The notes under the pieces are model-generated. The model had not been told where the DNA came from and searched no databases. It saw only the letters and a list, made by a program, of their open reading frames with translations. Shown one piece after another: positions 47,403-56,726 of a stretch of 64,000 nucleotides of DNA. The stretch's first letter is position 1. Each line of letters starts with the position of its first letter. Made by a program: the position numbers and the translations under genes. The stretch is taken from assembly GCA_049965615.1 (NCBI GenBank), contig JBMFWD010000009.1, positions 18,213 to 82,212 of the forward strand. The letters are read 5' to 3'. This stretch comes from Acidobacterium sp049965615 (lineage in GTDB: Bacteria > Acidobacteriota > Terriglobia > Terriglobales > Acidobacteriaceae).

Positions 47403-50328
47403 AGCTTGTCGTGGCATGGAGCAGGGCGCAGGGAAAGGTTTTGAGTACGTCGGCAAGTGCGAGCGCTTTGTGACCGTCCCGGCCGGTAAAGGTCTGGACG
47501 GTTTCGCCGGTAAGGATGTTGTGCCACTGATCGGGAGCGTCGTCGGGCAGCTCGACGGAGGTGTCGAGCCAGGTTTTTTCTCCGAGCGGCCAGCGGCCTG
47601 TTGTGCCGAGGCGGGTGGTGAGTCGCGGCACGAGTGTGATGGCCCACTGATTCTCAAGCCGCCGGGCGAAGGCGCAGAGGCTTTTCTGATGGGGGCCGAA
47701 GGTTTCGACCGGGATGTACTGGCCCTGCTGGTAGAGGTCGGCGTTGGCGCGCCGGAAGTCGAGGGCGCGGTCGGAGAGGAAGAGCTTGATGCGGCCGTTC
47801 TGCCAGTGCCTGAGCAGTTCGGTGAAGAAGCGGCGTGAGCCGTTGCCGTGTTCGCGGCGGATGTCTTCGAGCATCTGGATGCGGTGGCGGAAGTCGACGG
47901 GGCGGCGGTTGTCGGGGTCGACCATGCTGAAGTCCCATAGCTCGCAGCCCTGGTAGAAGTCTGGCAGGCCGGGCGCGGTGATTTTGAGCAGAAGCTGGGA
48001 GAGCGAGTTGAGCGCGCCATGCCAGGCGAGCTTGCGATGGAGGCGGAGGAAGTCGCGGCGAAAGGCCTGGGCTGCGGGCTGCAGGATTTTATCGGCGAAA
48101 TGGAGCAGGGCTTGCTCGTGGTTTTCGTCGGGGAGGACCCAGGCGGTATAGGTTTTGGCTTCGCGTGCGGCTTTGAGGAGGAACTCGGGGACGCGTGCGG
48201 GAAAGATTTCTTCTTCTGAGGGGTCGAGTGGCCAGCTGCCGAGGAGGGTTTGATAGAGGAGCACTTCTTCTTCGGGCGCGGGCACGGAGGTTCCTTTGAC
48301 GGAAGAGTGAAAGGGCTGGTTGAGGCGACGCCAGCGGGAGAGAGCGGCTTTCCAGTCTTCGGGAATTTCGGAGAGGACGTGGAGTCGGGCTCGGACATCT
48401 TCACTGCGCTTGGTGTCGTGCGTGGAGGTGCTGTTGAGGGTGTGAGGCCAGAGCCGGGCGCGCTGTTCGAGAAAGCGGTGGAAGCCGGGGATATCGAGTG
48501 GGGGATGATTGCGGACGGGGTCGCTGCCGACTTCGTTGCGCGAGATGAGGCTGTTGTGGACGTAGCCGGCGGTGTCTTCCAGGCCTTTAGCCATGATGGG
48601 GCCGCTGAACTGCTGCCAGCGCATGACGAACAGCAGGTATTGGTCGATGAGCGGCTGGTTTTCTCCGGATGGCTGGAGGAGAAGGATGCGGCGCAGGAAT
48701 TCGAAGGCGGGATCGCCGATTTTCGCTTCTGTGGTGCGGCGGCGTGCCATGGCGAGGGCATTCTGGATGTAGTTGCGGTCCTGATCGCCGAGTGAGGTGG
48801 TGCGGATGTAGGTGCGGTAGATGGGCAGGCAGGCGGTGGTTTCGACGAGCGCGTCGAGCAGTTCGGTCATGGGGACGTCGCGGGCGAGCCAGTCCTGTGC
48901 GGCGAGGCGACCGAGGTGATGGCCGAGGGCGTGAGCTTCCGCAGTGAAGAGCTGCCAGATGACCTGCTTGTTGCGTTCGTAGCAGACCTCAGAAAAAGTT
49001 TCGGTATGGCCAGTGAATTCAGCGTAGATGGTTTCAAGGTCGAGGAGGCCGGAGTTGTCGATGAGCAGGTCGTTGACGGCGCTGAGGAAGTCGTAGCCAG
49101 TGGTGCCGGAAGTGGGCCATTCGGTGGAGAGCTGTTCGTCGCGGCCGAGGATTTTCTCGACGATGAGGTAGACGGGACTCTTGGACGAGACGCGGCTGGC
49201 GCTGGATTGGAGGCGGTTGAGGTAGGTTTCCGGATCGAAGAGGCCGTCGATGTGATCGACGCGGAGGCCGGTGAGTTTGCCTTCGGCGAGGAGCTCGAGG
49301 ATGAATTGATGGCGTGCATAGAAGACGTCCTCTTCTTCGACGCGGAGGCAGACGAGGTCATTGATGTCGAAGAAGCGGCGGTAGTTGATTTCTTCGTAGG
49401 CGATTTTCCAGAAGGCGAGGCGATAGCCCTGGGCCTGGAGGATGGCGTGGAGCTGGGCTTTGTCTTCGCTGATTTCGTGGAGCACGGTTTCGATAGCCAT
49501 GCGTGCTTCGTAGTGGTCGCGATAGAGGAGGAAGGTACGCTGCTGCGCGGTGTAGGCATCGCGGAGCCGTCGTGAGACATCGGCTGGAGCGGTATGGGTG
49601 CGCGGCGGGATGGACTGAACGAGGCGGCGGACCTGGTCGAGAGTGGATTTGGCTTCGCGTTTTTTTTTGACGTCTCGCTGGATGCGTTGCTGCCAGGCGG
49701 CCAGGATGGGGTCCCATGTGGCGGGATCGAGCGGGAGTTTGCGTTCCCAGTAGCGGAGGAAGAAGCCGGTTTCGTCGATGTCGAGGGTGAATTCGCCGCG
49801 ATCGAGGATGTTGCCGTAGAGATCGCCGAGGATGGGAAGCAGAACTTTGTCTTCCTGCAGGAAGGCGGATTTAGAGACGACGGGATGCCAGTCGATGTCG
49901 AAGTAATGGGCATAGGGCGAGGCGGGCCCGTGCTCGAGGACGTCGGTCCACCAGGGGTTTTCGTGGCTGGCTGCCATGTGGTTGGGGACGATGTCGAGAA
50001 TGAGGCCGAGGTTGTAGTGGCGAAGCTTTGTGCAGAGGTCGTTGAATTCTTCGTCTGTGCCGAGTTCGGAGTTGACGCGGAGCGGGCTGGCGACGTCGTA
50101 GCCGTGCTCGCTGCCGCGGCGGGCGCGGAAGTGGGGCGAGGAGTAGAGCGCGCCGATGCCGAGGGCATGCAGGTAGGGCACGATCTCCTGGCAGTCGAGG
50201 AAGCGGAAGTCCCTGTTGAACTGGACGCGATAGGTGGAGGTGGGTATGTTGGCCGGCGTCATGCGAGGATCTTTCTTGCTGTGCGTTTGCGAAGAGATTG
50301 CGGGAGTGTGATGGCCAGGGGTTGACAT
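47401..50328 (-). CDS. treY: Malto-oligosyltrehalose synthase
   Basis: 975 residues, GH13_26. It isomerises the reducing end of maltodextrins to a trehalosyl unit. N-terminal STYRVQFNRDFRFLDCQEIV and GIGALYSSPHFRARRGSEHGYD are diagnostic for TreY; ILDIVPNHMA, LTGLRVDHIDGLFDPE (catalytic Asp) and LIVEKILG (Glu) follow, and TLNSTSTHDTKRSEDVRARL near the middle is the TreY-specific conserved block. Start ATG at 50328 overlaps the treZ stop (TGATG); an internal ATG at 50262 matches where homology starts. Acts with TreZ to make trehalose from glycogen for osmotic and desiccation stress. Confidence 0.95.
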   Translation of the reverse strand: MSTPGHHTPAISSQTHSKKDPRMTPANIPTSTYRVQFNRDFRFLDCQEIVPYLHALGIGALYSSPHFRARRGSEHGYDVASPLRVNSELGTDEEFNDLCTKLRHYNLGLILDIVPNHMAASHENPWWTDVLEHGPASPYAHYFDIDWHPVVSKSAFLQEDKVLLPILGDLYGNILDRGEFTLDIDETGFFLRYWERKLPLDPATWDPILAAWQQRIQRDVKKKREAKSTLDQVRRLVQSIPPRTHTAPADVSRRLRDAYTAQQRTFLLYRDHYEARMAIETVLHEISEDKAQLHAILQAQGYRLAFWKIAYEEINYRRFFDINDLVCLRVEEEDVFYARHQFILELLAEGKLTGLRVDHIDGLFDPETYLNRLQSSASRVSSKSPVYLIVEKILGRDEQLSTEWPTSGTTGYDFLSAVNDLLIDNSGLLDLETIYAEFTGHTETFSEVCYERNKQVIWQLFTAEAHALGHHLGRLAAQDWLARDVPMTELLDALVETTACLPIYRTYIRTTSLGDQDRNYIQNALAMARRRTTEAKIGDPAFEFLRRILLLQPSGENQPLIDQYLLFVMRWQQFSGPIMAKGLEDTAGYVHNSLISRNEVGSDPVRNHPPLDIPGFHRFLEQRARLWPHTLNSTSTHDTKRSEDVRARLHVLSEIPEDWKAALSRWRRLNQPFHSSVKGTSVPAPEEEVLLYQTLLGSWPLDPSEEEIFPARVPEFLLKAAREAKTYTAWVLPDENHEQALLHFADKILQPAAQAFRRDFLRLHRKLAWHGALNSLSQLLLKITAPGLPDFYQGCELWDFSMVDPDNRRPVDFRHRIQMLEDIRREHGNGSRRFFTELLRHWQNGRIKLFLSDRALDFRRANADLYQQGQYIPVETFGPHQKSLCAFARRLENQWAITLVPRLTTRLGTTGRWPLGEKTWLDTSVELPDDAPDQWHNILTGETVQTFTGRDGHKALALADVLKTFPCALLHATTS

Positions 50329-52181
50329 CAGGCATTCGGCTCCTTGGTTTTGCGGTAGAGGACGGCAGAGTGCGGGCTCAAGGGCAGAGCTTCGCCGGAG
50401 GTGAGGGTTGCCGGAGAGATGGCGTCGGCGCCGCGCCAGTGTTTGTCGCTGGAGTCGATGATTTTCTGCCATGTGTTTTGTAGGAGGTTTGGCGTGATGG
50501 TGGTTCGGGCGTCAGCGAATGCGAGGACGAGGAGAGTTTCGTCTTCGGCGTGCCAGCGGCGCAGGCAGAGGACGTTTGCGTGCTCCAGAGCGGTGACTTC
50601 CATCTGCGCCTTGCTGAGATGGCGCAGGGATGGGATGGATTTTCTGCATTCGAGTAGATGGCGATAGAAGTGGTGCAGGGTGCGGTGGGGTTCCTGCTGC
50701 TTGAGGGCGTGATTGAGTTTGGAGTGCAGGAAGGTGGATTCGTCCTGGGGGTCGGGCGGTGTGCCCTGCCATGCGAAGGCGGAGAACTCGCGCTGACGTC
50801 CGTTGCGGACGGCTTCAATGAGGGTCTGGTCGGTGTGGCTGACGAAGTAGAGGAAGGGCGCGGTTTCGCCGTACTCCTCGCCCATGAAGAGCAGCGGCAG
50901 GAAGGGTGAGAGCAGGACGGCGGCGGCGGCAAGCTTGACCTGCTCAAAGGATGCGAGCGCGGAGAGGCGCTCGCCGAGCATGCGGTTGCCGACCTGGTCG
51001 TGGTTCTGGATGCAGACGGTGAACTGGCGCGCGGGGATGCTGTGGGACGAGTTGCCGTGACGGCGGTGGCGATAGGGGGAGTGCTGGCCGGAGTAGACGA
51101 AGCCTTCGCGATAGGCGGTGGCGAGATGCTGGAGCTGGCCGTAGTCCTGGTAGTAGCCGTTGCGGTCTGCGGTGAGGAGGGTCCAGAGGGAGTGGTGGAA
51201 GTCATCGCTCCACTGGGAGTCATGTGCGAAGCCGCCGCGAATTTGGGGGACAAGAATGCGGGTGTCGTTGAGGTCGCTTTCAGCGATTACGTGGATGTGG
51301 CGGTTGAGGGCTGCGGCCTGCTGGTGAATGGCCTCGGCAAGTTCGGCGAGAAAGGGTGAGGCGGACTCGTCGTGAATGGCGTGGATGGCGTCGAGGCGGA
51401 GCGCGTCGATGTGGAATTCGGTGACCCAGCGCAGGGCGTTTTCGAGGAAGTAGCGGCGGACTTCGTCGCTGTGTTCGTCGTCGAAGTTGATGGCGGAGCC
51501 CCAGGGTGTTCGGTATTTCTCGGTGAAGTAGGGGCCGAAGGCTGAGAGGTAGTTGCCTTCCGGGCCGAGGTGGTTGTAGACGACGTCGAGCACGACGGCG
51601 AGGCCGCGCTGGTGGCATGCATCGACGAGGCGCTTGAGGGCGGCAGGTCCACCATAGGCGCTGTGGACGGCGAAGGGCGCGACGCCGTCATAGCCCCAGT
51701 TGCGGCTGCCGGGGAATGCGGCGACGGGCATGATTTCGATGGCGGTGATGCCGGTTTCGACGAGGGAGTCGAGGTGGGGAATGACGGCGTCCAAGGTGCC
51801 TTGGGCGGTGAATGTGCCGATGTGGAGCTCATAGAAGACATAGTCACGGATGGAGAGTCCGCGCCAGGATTCGTCGTGCCATGCAAAGGATGCGGGGGTG
51901 AGCTGGGAGGGTCCGTGGACGCCCTCGGGCTGGAAGCGCGAGGCGGGGTCGGGCAGGTCGCGGCCGTCGACGCGGAAGAAGTAGCGGGCGTTTTGGGGGA
52001 GATCAGAGAGGGTGAGCTGGTGGTAACCGTCCGGCTGGGGCTGCATGGGGAGGACGCGCTCGGTGGGATGGAGGATGCGCAGGTGGATGGTTTGCTTTTT
52101 CGGCGCCCAGACGCGGAAGTTCCACGCGCCGGAGGCGAGCTGGGAGGCGCCATGTTTCCACGGAGAGGAGTTCAGGGACAT
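50328..52181 (-). CDS. treZ: Malto-oligosyltrehalose trehalohydrolase
   Basis: 617 residues. An N-terminal CBM48-like domain (SGAWNFRVWAPKKQTIHLRI) precedes a GH13_10 barrel: VVLDVVYNHLGPEGNYL, FHIDALRLDAIHAI (nucleophile Asp), VIAESDLND (acid/base Glu) and CIQNHDQVGNRMLGER. TreZ releases trehalose from the TreY product. Order treZ-treY with overlap indicates one operon. The debranching enzyme treX, often in the same cluster, is absent between 46 and 53 kb. Confidence 0.95.
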   Translation of the reverse strand: MSLNSSPWKHGASQLASGAWNFRVWAPKKQTIHLRILHPTERVLPMQPQPDGYHQLTLSDLPQNARYFFRVDGRDLPDPASRFQPEGVHGPSQLTPASFAWHDESWRGLSIRDYVFYELHIGTFTAQGTLDAVIPHLDSLVETGITAIEIMPVAAFPGSRNWGYDGVAPFAVHSAYGGPAALKRLVDACHQRGLAVVLDVVYNHLGPEGNYLSAFGPYFTEKYRTPWGSAINFDDEHSDEVRRYFLENALRWVTEFHIDALRLDAIHAIHDESASPFLAELAEAIHQQAAALNRHIHVIAESDLNDTRILVPQIRGGFAHDSQWSDDFHHSLWTLLTADRNGYYQDYGQLQHLATAYREGFVYSGQHSPYRHRRHGNSSHSIPARQFTVCIQNHDQVGNRMLGERLSALASFEQVKLAAAAVLLSPFLPLLFMGEEYGETAPFLYFVSHTDQTLIEAVRNGRQREFSAFAWQGTPPDPQDESTFLHSKLNHALKQQEPHRTLHHFYRHLLECRKSIPSLRHLSKAQMEVTALEHANVLCLRRWHAEDETLLVLAFADARTTITPNLLQNTWQKIIDSSDKHWRGADAISPATLTSGEALPLSPHSAVLYRKTKEPNA

Positions 52182-52456
52182 GCGTGATCCTGCGGTTGAG
52201 AATTTGAAACTTTCTAATCAGATGCGAGGTTGGGGCAGATTGCCGTTTGGGTGGGAGTAATTTGCGGCGAGTGATGGTTTGGATGTGGGGATCAATTTTC
52301 GATAAAGGCGCGTGGCCGCGCTGCCGATGGAGGGATTAGCAGATCCTCAGAGGCCGGATGAGAGAGTTTTCATTGAGAGCGCGGTGCGTGAGCCGGCGCG
52401 CATCAGGGATGGGAGGAATTGCGGAGCGATTGCCAGAAGGCAGGGGGCGAACCGGC

Positions 52457-53503
52457 ATGGGTGAGATCCGCAGGTTTGTAATTGTATGGGTTGCATTTGT
52501 AGTTGGCCTGGGATGTTTGCCAGTGGTGGGTTATGGGCAGGCAGTGCGGGAATGGAGTGGGTCGGCGTGGACGCGGGTTAATGGAGCTGCCGGATTGCGC
52601 GGGGAGAGTGACGCGCTTGCGGCGATGTACGGATGGGTGTCGAGCGTACCGTCTCCCGCGGTGGATGTGATTCCGGCGGCGAAGCAGGTGACCGAGCAGC
52701 AGAGTTTTGTGGTGACGGTGCAGGTCGGGGGCGAGTTGGGCGCGCCAGCGCCGACGGGAACGGTGGAGTTGTTTGCGGGGAGCCTTCGGTTGAGCGGTGT
52801 GCTGGATGCGGGGGGCGCGGCAGCATTTACGGTTCCGGGAGGTGTGCTGGCGGCCGGGACGGATTTACTGACGGCAAGCTATACGCCGGATGCGGCCAGT
52901 GCTTCCTACTACAGCGCGGCGACCGGAGAGGCGCAGGTTGTGGTGAACGCGGAGCCGGCGTATTTTTCTATCGTCGCGCCGGCTATGACGATTGAGCGGG
53001 GTGCGATTACGGGGAACACGGTTGCGGTGACGGTGTATCCGTACCGGGGTTTTACAGGGGTGGTGAATTTGACGGCCGCAGTGACGGGGACGCCGAGGGT
53101 GGTGCATGATTTGCCGCGGTTGAGCTTTGGGTCGACGAATCCGGTGAACATAGTTGGAGGCGCGGCAGGTACGGCGATCCTGACGGTGACGACGACGGGA
53201 AGCGGCGGGGTGATTGCGGGCGGCGCGGCTGGGACGGCGGCTGAGACGGGCGGCGGGGTGATGCTGGCGGCGCTGCTGTGGATGACGTGGCCGGTGCGAA
53301 AGAAGCGATGGATGCAGCGACGTTGGGTTCGGACGCTGCACTCGATTGAAGTGGGTGTGTTTTCCCTTTGGCTGATGGGGTGCGGCGTGACGGGGCAGCC
53401 GGAAGCGAGCGTGGGGACGACTCCGGGGACTTACACGGTGACGGTGACGGGCGCGGCGGCGGGTGTTTCCTCAACCGGGGCGTTTACGATTACGGTGCGC
53501 TGA
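52457..53503 (+). CDS. Exported Ig-like repeat protein with an odd membrane/Cys module near its C-terminus
   Basis: 348 residues. Signal peptide (FVIVWVAFVVGLGCLPVVGYG), then a bacterial Ig-like domain (about 70-170; PTGTVELFAGSLRLSG, LTASYTPDAASAS), a second beta domain (about 175-260) and then a hydrophobic Gly-rich segment (GGGVMLAALLWMTWP), a basic stop RKKRWMQRRW, a second hydrophobic segment ending in a lipobox-like LWLMGCG, and a last strand block PGTYTVTVTGAAAG. I recall this C-terminal order in other acidobacterial Ig-like proteins. Function unknown; probably adhesive or envelope-associated. ATG 52457 chosen because earlier codons give a polar, Arg-rich extension. Confidence 0.65.
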   Translation: MGEIRRFVIVWVAFVVGLGCLPVVGYGQAVREWSGSAWTRVNGAAGLRGESDALAAMYGWVSSVPSPAVDVIPAAKQVTEQQSFVVTVQVGGELGAPAPTGTVELFAGSLRLSGVLDAGGAAAFTVPGGVLAAGTDLLTASYTPDAASASYYSAATGEAQVVVNAEPAYFSIVAPAMTIERGAITGNTVAVTVYPYRGFTGVVNLTAAVTGTPRVVHDLPRLSFGSTNPVNIVGGAAGTAILTVTTTGSGGVIAGGAAGTAAETGGGVMLAALLWMTWPVRKKRWMQRRWVRTLHSIEVGVFSLWLMGCGVTGQPEASVGTTPGTYTVTVTGAAAGVSSTGAFTITVR

Positions 53504-53626
53504 GGGTGCGGAGTGGAGAAAGTTCTGAATAAAACGTTGTAATGACGCCGCGGTTGGGTAGAATTCGGACAGTATTCATTTCAATAGAGGAAATGCCCGG
53601 GAGGGTATTTCGAGCGAGGTGCGCGT

Positions 53627-54727
53627 TTGGCCCAGCAGCAGATTAAGCGTCTTTATCTGATTCCTATCCTTTCAAAGGCTCTGGACATTCTGGAGCTGCT
53701 TGAGTCTGAGAACAAGCCGTTGACGCTGGAGGTGATCTACCAGCGGTCGAGGATTTCAAAGACGAGCATTTATCGCATTCTGAAGACGTTTGTGCATCGG
53801 GGCTACGTGGCGCAGACCTCTGACGGCGCTTATCGGCTGGTGGCGCGGCCGAAGAAGATTCGGTTTGGATTTGCGGCGCAGAGTGCGGAGATGCCGTTTT
53901 CAGAGGCTGTGACGAGTAGCCTGATGGATGCGGCGGCTGCATCGGGCGTGGAGCTGATGATCCGTGACAACCGCTATGACGCGGAGACGGCGATCAAGAA
54001 TGCGAAGGACTTTGTGGCCGAGGGCGTGGACCTGGTGATTGAGTTCCAGATTGAGGAAGGCATAGCGCCGGTGATTGCGCATACGATTTCAAAGGCGGGG
54101 ATACCACTGATCGCAGTGGATATTCCGCACCCGAGCGCGGTGTTTTTTGGAGTGGACAACTTTGAGGTGGGCTACGAGGCGGGCCGGTTGCTGGCGCAAC
54201 ATGCGATGCGGCAATGGAAGGGCAAGGTAGACTGGGTGATTGGCCTGGATGTGGCCGAGGCTGGCACGTTTGTGCAGAGCCGCGTGACGGGTGCATTTGA
54301 GGGGGTTCGGTCACTGTTGCCGGATGTGGATGTGACGCGATGCGTGCGGCTGGATGGAAGAGGATTGCGAAATACGAGCGCGCAGGTGGTGTCAGAATTT
54401 TTCAAGCGGCATGCGAAGACGGACCGGATCCTGATTGCGGCGGCGACGGATACGAGCGCGCTGGGGGCTTTGCAGAGCGCTCGGAATGCGCAGCGTGAAA
54501 AGACGGTGGCGATTGTGGGGCAGGATTGCATTCCGGAGGTACTGGAAGAACTGAAGAAGGGCAACGGCTCGATGATTGGGTCGATTTCGCACAATGTAGA
54601 GACGTATGGGCCACGCCTGATTCAGCTTGGCGTGACGCTGCTGCGCGGGCAGACGGTGCCGCCGTACAACTACGTGCAGCACAAGGTAGTGACCACGAAG
54701 AGTGTGCATGAAGTGAGCGGGAACTGA
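53627..54727 (+). CDS. Transcription regulator: IclR-like winged helix fused to a sugar-type periplasmic-binding domain
   Basis: 366 residues. N-terminal winged helix (about 10-70): ALDILELLESENKPLTLEVI, SRISKTSIYRILKTFVHRGY, most like IclR-type HTH. From about 95 to the end is a type 1 periplasmic-binding-protein fold as in LacI regulators: DNRYDAETAIKNAKDFVAEG, GVDLVIEFQIEEGIAPVI, IPLIAVDIPHPSAVFFGVDN, DRILIAAATDTSALGALQS and AIVGQDCIPEVLEELKKGNG. There is no LacI HTH. No signal peptide, so it is cytosolic. It starts at TTG with GAGG upstream. Probably regulates the sugar porter and receptor genes that follow. Confidence 0.75.
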   Translation: MAQQQIKRLYLIPILSKALDILELLESENKPLTLEVIYQRSRISKTSIYRILKTFVHRGYVAQTSDGAYRLVARPKKIRFGFAAQSAEMPFSEAVTSSLMDAAAASGVELMIRDNRYDAETAIKNAKDFVAEGVDLVIEFQIEEGIAPVIAHTISKAGIPLIAVDIPHPSAVFFGVDNFEVGYEAGRLLAQHAMRQWKGKVDWVIGLDVAEAGTFVQSRVTGAFEGVRSLLPDVDVTRCVRLDGRGLRNTSAQVVSEFFKRHAKTDRILIAAATDTSALGALQSARNAQREKTVAIVGQDCIPEVLEELKKGNGSMIGSISHNVETYGPRLIQLGVTLLRGQTVPPYNYVQHKVVTTKSVHEVSGN

Positions 54728-54915
54728 GGGCGGTTGGTGGATGAAGACAGGAGTTGGCCTCCGGGGGGATTTAGTCTGGACCGTGCCGGGAATTGGATTG
54801 AGTATTGAGAACGAATCGAGACGTGGTTTGGCAGTTGAGGCATGGTTGCGCTACCATGCCTTAACTTTTTGAGGCCGCGACATGCCGCGGTCCTGATGTG
54901 CCGGGACGGAGACCA

Positions 54916-56586
54916 GTGAGCTCTACTATTTATCGTCGATTTCTCATCTTTATAGCGGGGATGGGCGGGCTGCTCTACGGCATTGACGTGGGCATTATTG
55001 CGGCGGCGCTGCTGTACCTGGGCAAGGCGGTGGACCTTTCGGTTGAGCAGAAGTCGCTGATTGTGGCGGCGGTGCTGGGCGGGAGCATGCTGTCTTCTCC
55101 TGTAGCCGGGATGCTGGCGGACTGGTTTGGGCGCAAGCGGATGATGGTGGTGAGCGGGCTGCTGTTTGTGATCAGCATCGGACTCATTTTCACGTCGCAG
55201 GGGTTTGCGGAGTTGTTTGTCGGGCGGCTTTTGCAGGGGATGAGCGGCGGAGTGATTGCGGTGGTGGTTCCGCTGTACCTTGCCGAGACGCTGAAGGCGG
55301 ATTTGCGTGGGCGGGGGACGGCGATTTTCCAGTTCATGCTGACGTTTGGGATTGTGATAGCGTCGCTGATTGGCTATTACTACACGCACCAGGCGGAGCA
55401 TTTGATTGCGCTGGCGGCGGGGCATCCGGCTGCGATTCTTGCGGCGGAGAACCATGCGTGGCGCAGTATGTTTCTGGCGATTATTTACCCGGGGCTGCTG
55501 TTTTTTGCCGGTTCGATGTTTCTGGGAGAAAGTCCGCGGTGGCTTTTTCGGCGGGGCCGGGTGGAGCAGGCGCGGCGCGCGCTGGAGAAGTCGGCCTCGC
55601 CGGATGAGGCCGCGCGTGAACTGAAGGAGATGCAGACGCTGGCGGCGGAGCGCGAAGCCAATGTGCGGCGAGCGGGGTTCGACTCGCTGGTGCAGCGAAA
55701 GTATGTGATTCCGTTTCTGCTGGCGTGCGCAATTCTTTCGCTGAACACGGCGACGGGAATCAATTCGGTGCTGAGTTTTATTGTGGTGATTTTGAAGAAG
55801 GCGGGGCTGACGCCGACGCTTGCAACGCAGGGAGATATTGTTGTCACGGTATTAAACTGTGTTGCAACACTGATTGGCGTTGCGCTGGTGGACAGGAAGG
55901 GGCGGAGATTTCTGCTGAAGGCCGGCACCGCGGGCATTGTGCTTTCCATGATTGCGGGCGGGTTGATATTTTTGCGATTCGAGTCGCGGCAGGTGAATGT
56001 GAAGGCTCGGGTGACGGCGGCGCAGAGTGGCAACGAGATCACGATGCCGGTGAGCGATGCGGCGCTGGGGATGGTTCCGACGCGACACGCGATGGCACTG
56101 ACGGTGCTGTACCGTTATGGCAGTGGGGAGCATATTGCCACGGTGGTGACGTCGAGCGATCATCCTGAGCTGAAGATTGCGCCTTCAGCGAAAGATGCGG
56201 GGAAGGCGCTGGTGGTGGAGCTTGCCAGCTACGGGCCTGTTCCGCCGGAGAGCACGGGATGGCTGATTGCGCTGTGCCTTGGGGCATTTATCTGCTGCTA
56301 TGCGGCGGGGCCGGGCGTGGTGGTCTGGCTTGCGCTATCCGAGTTGATGCCGACCCGGATCCGGTCGACGGGCATGGGGATTGCGCTGCTGATGAACCAG
56401 GGAGTTTCAACGCTGATGGCATATGTGTTTTTGCCGGTTGTGGCGCATTTTGGGTACTACGCGATGTTCTTTATCTGGGCAGGATGCGCGGCGCTTTACT
56501 TTGTGACGGCGACGCTGTTTTTGCCGGAAACTAAGGGGAAGACGCTGGAGGAAATCGAGCTGTATTTTGAGGGCGCGGGAGGTTGA
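54916..56586 (+). CDS. Sugar porter (MFS) with a large loop insertion
   Basis: 556 residues from GTG 54916 (CGGAG just upstream; another GTG at 54898). Twelve helices with sugar-porter motifs: GGLLYGIDVGIIAAAL, DWFGRKRMM, GRLLQGMSGGVIAVVVPLYLAE, ESPRWLFRRGR in the central loop, and the family's end LPETKGKTLEEIE. Between helices 9 and 10 (about residues 357-442) lies a hydrophilic insert of around 85 residues, including RQVNVKARVTAAQSG and IATVVTSSDHPELKI, that common sugar porters lack. The insert should face the periplasm. Substrate unknown; likely imports the sugar passed by the downstream receptor. Confidence 0.85.
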   Translation: MSSTIYRRFLIFIAGMGGLLYGIDVGIIAAALLYLGKAVDLSVEQKSLIVAAVLGGSMLSSPVAGMLADWFGRKRMMVVSGLLFVISIGLIFTSQGFAELFVGRLLQGMSGGVIAVVVPLYLAETLKADLRGRGTAIFQFMLTFGIVIASLIGYYYTHQAEHLIALAAGHPAAILAAENHAWRSMFLAIIYPGLLFFAGSMFLGESPRWLFRRGRVEQARRALEKSASPDEAARELKEMQTLAAEREANVRRAGFDSLVQRKYVIPFLLACAILSLNTATGINSVLSFIVVILKKAGLTPTLATQGDIVVTVLNCVATLIGVALVDRKGRRFLLKAGTAGIVLSMIAGGLIFLRFESRQVNVKARVTAAQSGNEITMPVSDAALGMVPTRHAMALTVLYRYGSGEHIATVVTSSDHPELKIAPSAKDAGKALVVELASYGPVPPESTGWLIALCLGAFICCYAAGPGVVVWLALSELMPTRIRSTGMGIALLMNQGVSTLMAYVFLPVVAHFGYYAMFFIWAGCAALYFVTATLFLPETKGKTLEEIELYFEGAGG

Positions 56587-56612
56587 GGAGGACGATTTTT
56601 TGTGCATGCGCG

Positions 56613-56648
56613 GCGCCCGAGACTTATGGTTCCGGGCGCTTTCTTTTG
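56613..56648 (+). terminator. Terminator after the sugar porter gene
   Basis: GCGCCCG (56613-56619) pairs with CGGGCGC (56633-56639) around a 13-base loop, followed by TTTCTTTT. Confidence 0.75.
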
Positions 56649-56726
56649 TGTAGAACAGGATGATGCTTCGGGCGTGGTGGATACTTCCGGGTGGGAGTAA
56701 CTCATTGATAATTTGGGCGGTTACTG

